Notes under the pieces: model-generated
Seen by the model: the letters and a program-made list of their open reading frames with translations, nothing else
Database searches by the model: none
What the model was told of the DNA's origin: nothing
Assembly (NCBI GenBank): GCA_947449765.1
Contig: CANFSP010000006.1
Coordinates: 89,240 to 153,239 of the forward strand
Direction: 5' to 3'
DNA: 64,000 nucleotides
From: Actinomycetota bacterium
GTDB taxonomy: Bacteria > Actinomycetota > Actinomycetes > Actinomycetales > Microbacteriaceae
Translations under genes and position numbers: made by a program
In this document: positions 62,007 through 64,000 of the stretch, in pieces
Position numbering within the stretch: position 1 is the first letter of the stretch
Layout of the letters: each line of letters opens with the position of its first letter

Positions 62007-64000
62007 ATGAATCGAAGACGTTCGATTCGAATGCGTGTTCGCGCACTCGTTTTTTCGGTACTGGCACTGGTCGGAGTTGTCGGTTCCGTCGTCGTGCCCG
62101 CAACCGTGGGAACTTCCCCAGCCGCGCACGCCGTGGCATGGCCCGAGTACGAGATCAACATGGGGAGGTTCTTCGCCGGAGAGATTGTCGGTGACGCCCT
62201 CTTTTTCGATCCGAAAAACATGACGCAAACCGGGGTGCAGACCTTCCTCAATGAAAAAGTTCCGGTGTGCGATCCCGGCTACACCTGTCTGAAAGACAAA
62301 ACCGATGCGACCTACAGCATCCCGGCTAATCCGATGTGCCTGGCGTATTCCGGTGGTGGAACCGAGACATCGGCCGCCATCATCTACAAGGTTGCGCAGG
62401 CGTGTGGCATCAGTCCCAAAGTCATCCTCGTCACGCTGCAAAAAGAACAGGGACTGGTGACCGATACCTGGCCATCAGATCGGCAGTACCGATATGCCAT
62501 GGGAGCCGACTGCCCCGATTCGGGCGACGGCTGCGGACTGACCGCGGGATTCTTCCAACAGGTCTACCGAGGCACGTACATGCTCAAGCGGTACACCCAA
62601 CCCCCGGGCACCGGGCCCGGCACAAATTACGAAACTGATTTTGCCGCGATGAAGCCGGTCAATCAGTCATCGGATATCCGCTACTCACCGCGTATCGAGT
62701 GTGGGAGCACGCGCATCCACATTGAGAACATGGCAACGCACGTGCTCTACGTGTACACGCCCTACACGCCGAACGAAGGCGCGCGCAATGCCGGATGGGG
62801 CACCGCCGACTGTGGCGCCTACGGAAATCGAAACTTCTTCAGGTACTGGTTCCAGTGGTTCGGAGACCCCAACGGTAACCCGCCACAGGTGAGTTCCTAC
62901 CCTGACTCGTCGGGAGACGTGGTCGGCCAAGAAAACATCGGCAACGTGCTCTCGGTTACCCCCGGCACGTGGACCGGTGCCCCCACCCCGACGATCAGCT
63001 ACCAGTGGTACCGCTGCGTGACGCAAACCGCATCCATGCTGCAAGATGTGCCCGCCAATTGTCGACTCATCACGAATGCCACTCGTGCCAAGTACCGGTT
63101 GAGTGCAGCGGATGCCGGTTTCTTCGTAGCGCCCGTCGTGACGGCCACGAACCAAGCCGGCTCCTCGCTGCAAATGCCTCCCACCACGGCGAAGGTTTAT
63201 CAGCCGCCGGTAAACACGGTTCGTCCAGTCCTCAGTGGCGTGGGCCAGCCCAACGAGACGCTTGCAGTCACGCCGGGAACCTGGACGGGAAATCCAACTC
63301 TCACATACCGCTGGTGGTCGTGCCCGACGGCTCTGAAATCACCGACCTGCGCTCAAATCGCTAACGCGTCGTCGGCTTCTCTCAGGGTGCGCATGCAGGA
63401 CGTCGGCACTTTCCTTCTCCCGGAGGTCATCGGGACCAATCGCGACGTGGTGAGTGCCTTCCCGGTCGGCGGCACTGAAATTACGAGTGCGCCTATTGTG
63501 ACGACGCCGGATTCAATTTCACGCACCGCACTGGTGGGTTCTGAAGTGAAAGTCATTCCGGGTACCTGGGTTGCCGCTCCAGCCGCGACAAACACCTACC
63601 AATTTTTCGCCTGCCCGACGCAGGTCGCCACGACCAGCCAGCTCGTACCCGATACCTGCGCCAGCGTATCTGCCGCGTCGACGAGAACCTCCTTTGCGGT
63701 TCCACCCACGATTAAAGGAAAGTACGTGGTCGCTAAGGTGACGGCAAGCAACACGCGCGGATCGACCGTCTCGGTCACCAAATCCACGCTCGCCGTTGCC
63801 GACGACCAGAAGGTCCCGGTCATCACTGGTGAACCGCTGTTGACCATGCCTTTGTCGGCGTCGGGTGGGGTGTGGCCGGGGTTGTTGGCTCCGGTGGTGT
63901 TGACGATGTCGGGTCCGCAGTATGACGGGTATCCGATTTTTGGTGTTCAGGAGGCGTTGCGTGCTGATGGGTTTGGTACGCCGCGTACGGGTGTGTATGA
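62007..64000 (+). CDS. Large secreted wall-associated protein, 3' truncated by window edge
   Basis: The frame is open from ATG 62007 to the window end (664 codons). A basic start and hydrophobic segment (about 10-30) plus 'SPAAHAVAWPE' look like a signal peptide. Residues about 45-290 form a Cys-rich domain with 'KVILVTLQKEQGLVTD', a lysozyme-like helix with Glu, as in actinobacterial surface hydrolase-like proteins. Three Ig-like repeats follow, each with 'GTWTG.P' and a Trp/Cys pair ('YQWYRC', 'YRWWSC'). After about 63880 a peptidoglycan-binding-like segment appears ('VQEALRADGFGTPRTGVYD'). Codon use changes sharply at about 63850. Role: probably cell-wall binding or remodelling. Confidence 0.8.
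   Translation, partial: MNRRRSIRMRVRALVFSVLALVGVVGSVVVPATVGTSPAAHAVAWPEYEINMGRFFAGEIVGDALFFDPKNMTQTGVQTFLNEKVPVCDPGYTCLKDKTDATYSIPANPMCLAYSGGGTETSAAIIYKVAQACGISPKVILVTLQKEQGLVTDTWPSDRQYRYAMGADCPDSGDGCGLTAGFFQQVYRGTYMLKRYTQPPGTGPGTNYETDFAAMKPVNQSSDIRYSPRIECGSTRIHIENMATHVLYVYTPYTPNEGARNAGWGTADCGAYGNRNFFRYWFQWFGDPNGNPPQVSSYPDSSGDVVGQENIGNVLSVTPGTWTGAPTPTISYQWYRCVTQTASMLQDVPANCRLITNATRAKYRLSAADAGFFVAPVVTATNQAGSSLQMPPTTAKVYQPPVNTVRPVLSGVGQPNETLAVTPGTWTGNPTLTYRWWSCPTALKSPTCAQIANASSASLRVRMQDVGTFLLPEVIGTNRDVVSAFPVGGTEITSAPIVTTPDSISRTALVGSEVKVIPGTWVAAPAATNTYQFFACPTQVATTSQLVPDTCASVSAASTRTSFAVPPTIKGKYVVAKVTASNTRGSTVSVTKSTLAVADDQKVPVITGEPLLTMPLSASGGVWPGLLAPVVLTMSGPQYDGYPIFGVQEALRADGFGTPRTGVY

Overview
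The window reads as a contiguous piece of a chromosome from a mid-GC actinobacterium, most likely of the family Microbacteriaceae. Support comes from gene order (smc-ftsY-ffh, rpsP-KH-rimM-trmD-rplS-lepB-rnhB-DUF2469-yraN-comM-dprA-xerC, rpsB-tsf-pyrH-frr-cdsA), a GlgE/GlgB/GlgX glucan locus, a small actinobacterial zinc-site protein and DivIVA-type coiled-coil proteins. Many genes appear to have leaderless mRNAs, with a TANNNT -10 box 6-10 nt before the start codon. Genus-level assignment is not possible from sequence alone.

Layout. 1-1097: end of an IclR regulator and a PcaD-like hydrolase. 1202-7221: smc, ftsY, ffh (chromosome condensation and SRP targeting). 7400-12222: ribosome, tRNA-modification and export genes, interrupted by a 20-bp tandem repeat after trmD. 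12330-16556: yraN, comM, dprA, xerC (DNA uptake, processing and recombination). 16565-18787 (minus): M23-like protein and a drug-efflux MFS. 19010-23315: rpsB, tsf, pyrH, frr, cdsA. 23319-30881: cell-envelope and growth genes (two DivIVA proteins, transglycosylase, AI-2E transporter), a membrane/lipoprotein fusion and a thioredoxin-TPR protein. 30878-37184 (minus): glgX-glgE-glgB. 37205-45736: cysteine desulfurase, mnmA, ligA, a HTH/membrane-protein pair, gatCAB. 46049-56017: the accessory highlight, described next. 56025-60816: dinB, then a TPP riboswitch with ykoE-ykoD-ykoC and a P-loop kinase. 60827-64000: a small unknown gene, tRNA-His, orn, and a large secreted protein that runs off the end.

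The candidate new system is the IclR-controlled cluster at 46049-56017. A tight minus-strand operon encodes a PEP-synthase-like phosphotransferase subunit without its ATP-grasp partner, a biotin carrier protein, a biotin carboxylase, a pyruvate-carboxylase-type carboxyltransferase, a HAD phosphatase and a short-chain alcohol dehydrogenase. The divergent strand carries the IclR regulator and an acetoacetyl-CoA synthetase. Near-identical palindromes precede both transcription units. Because acetone is a methyl ketone like pyruvate, and acetoacetate is what the synthetase consumes, I propose (inference) a biotin-dependent route 2-propanol -> acetone -> acetoacetate -> acetoacetyl-CoA, distinct from the known biotin-independent acetone carboxylases.

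Other notable structures are a perfect nested palindrome between a HTH gene and gatC, in-frame 21-bp repeats forming the tail of MnmA, an 11-residue repeat coiled coil at the front of CdsA, stop codons that double as -10 boxes, and an abrupt codon-usage change in the surface protein at the right edge.
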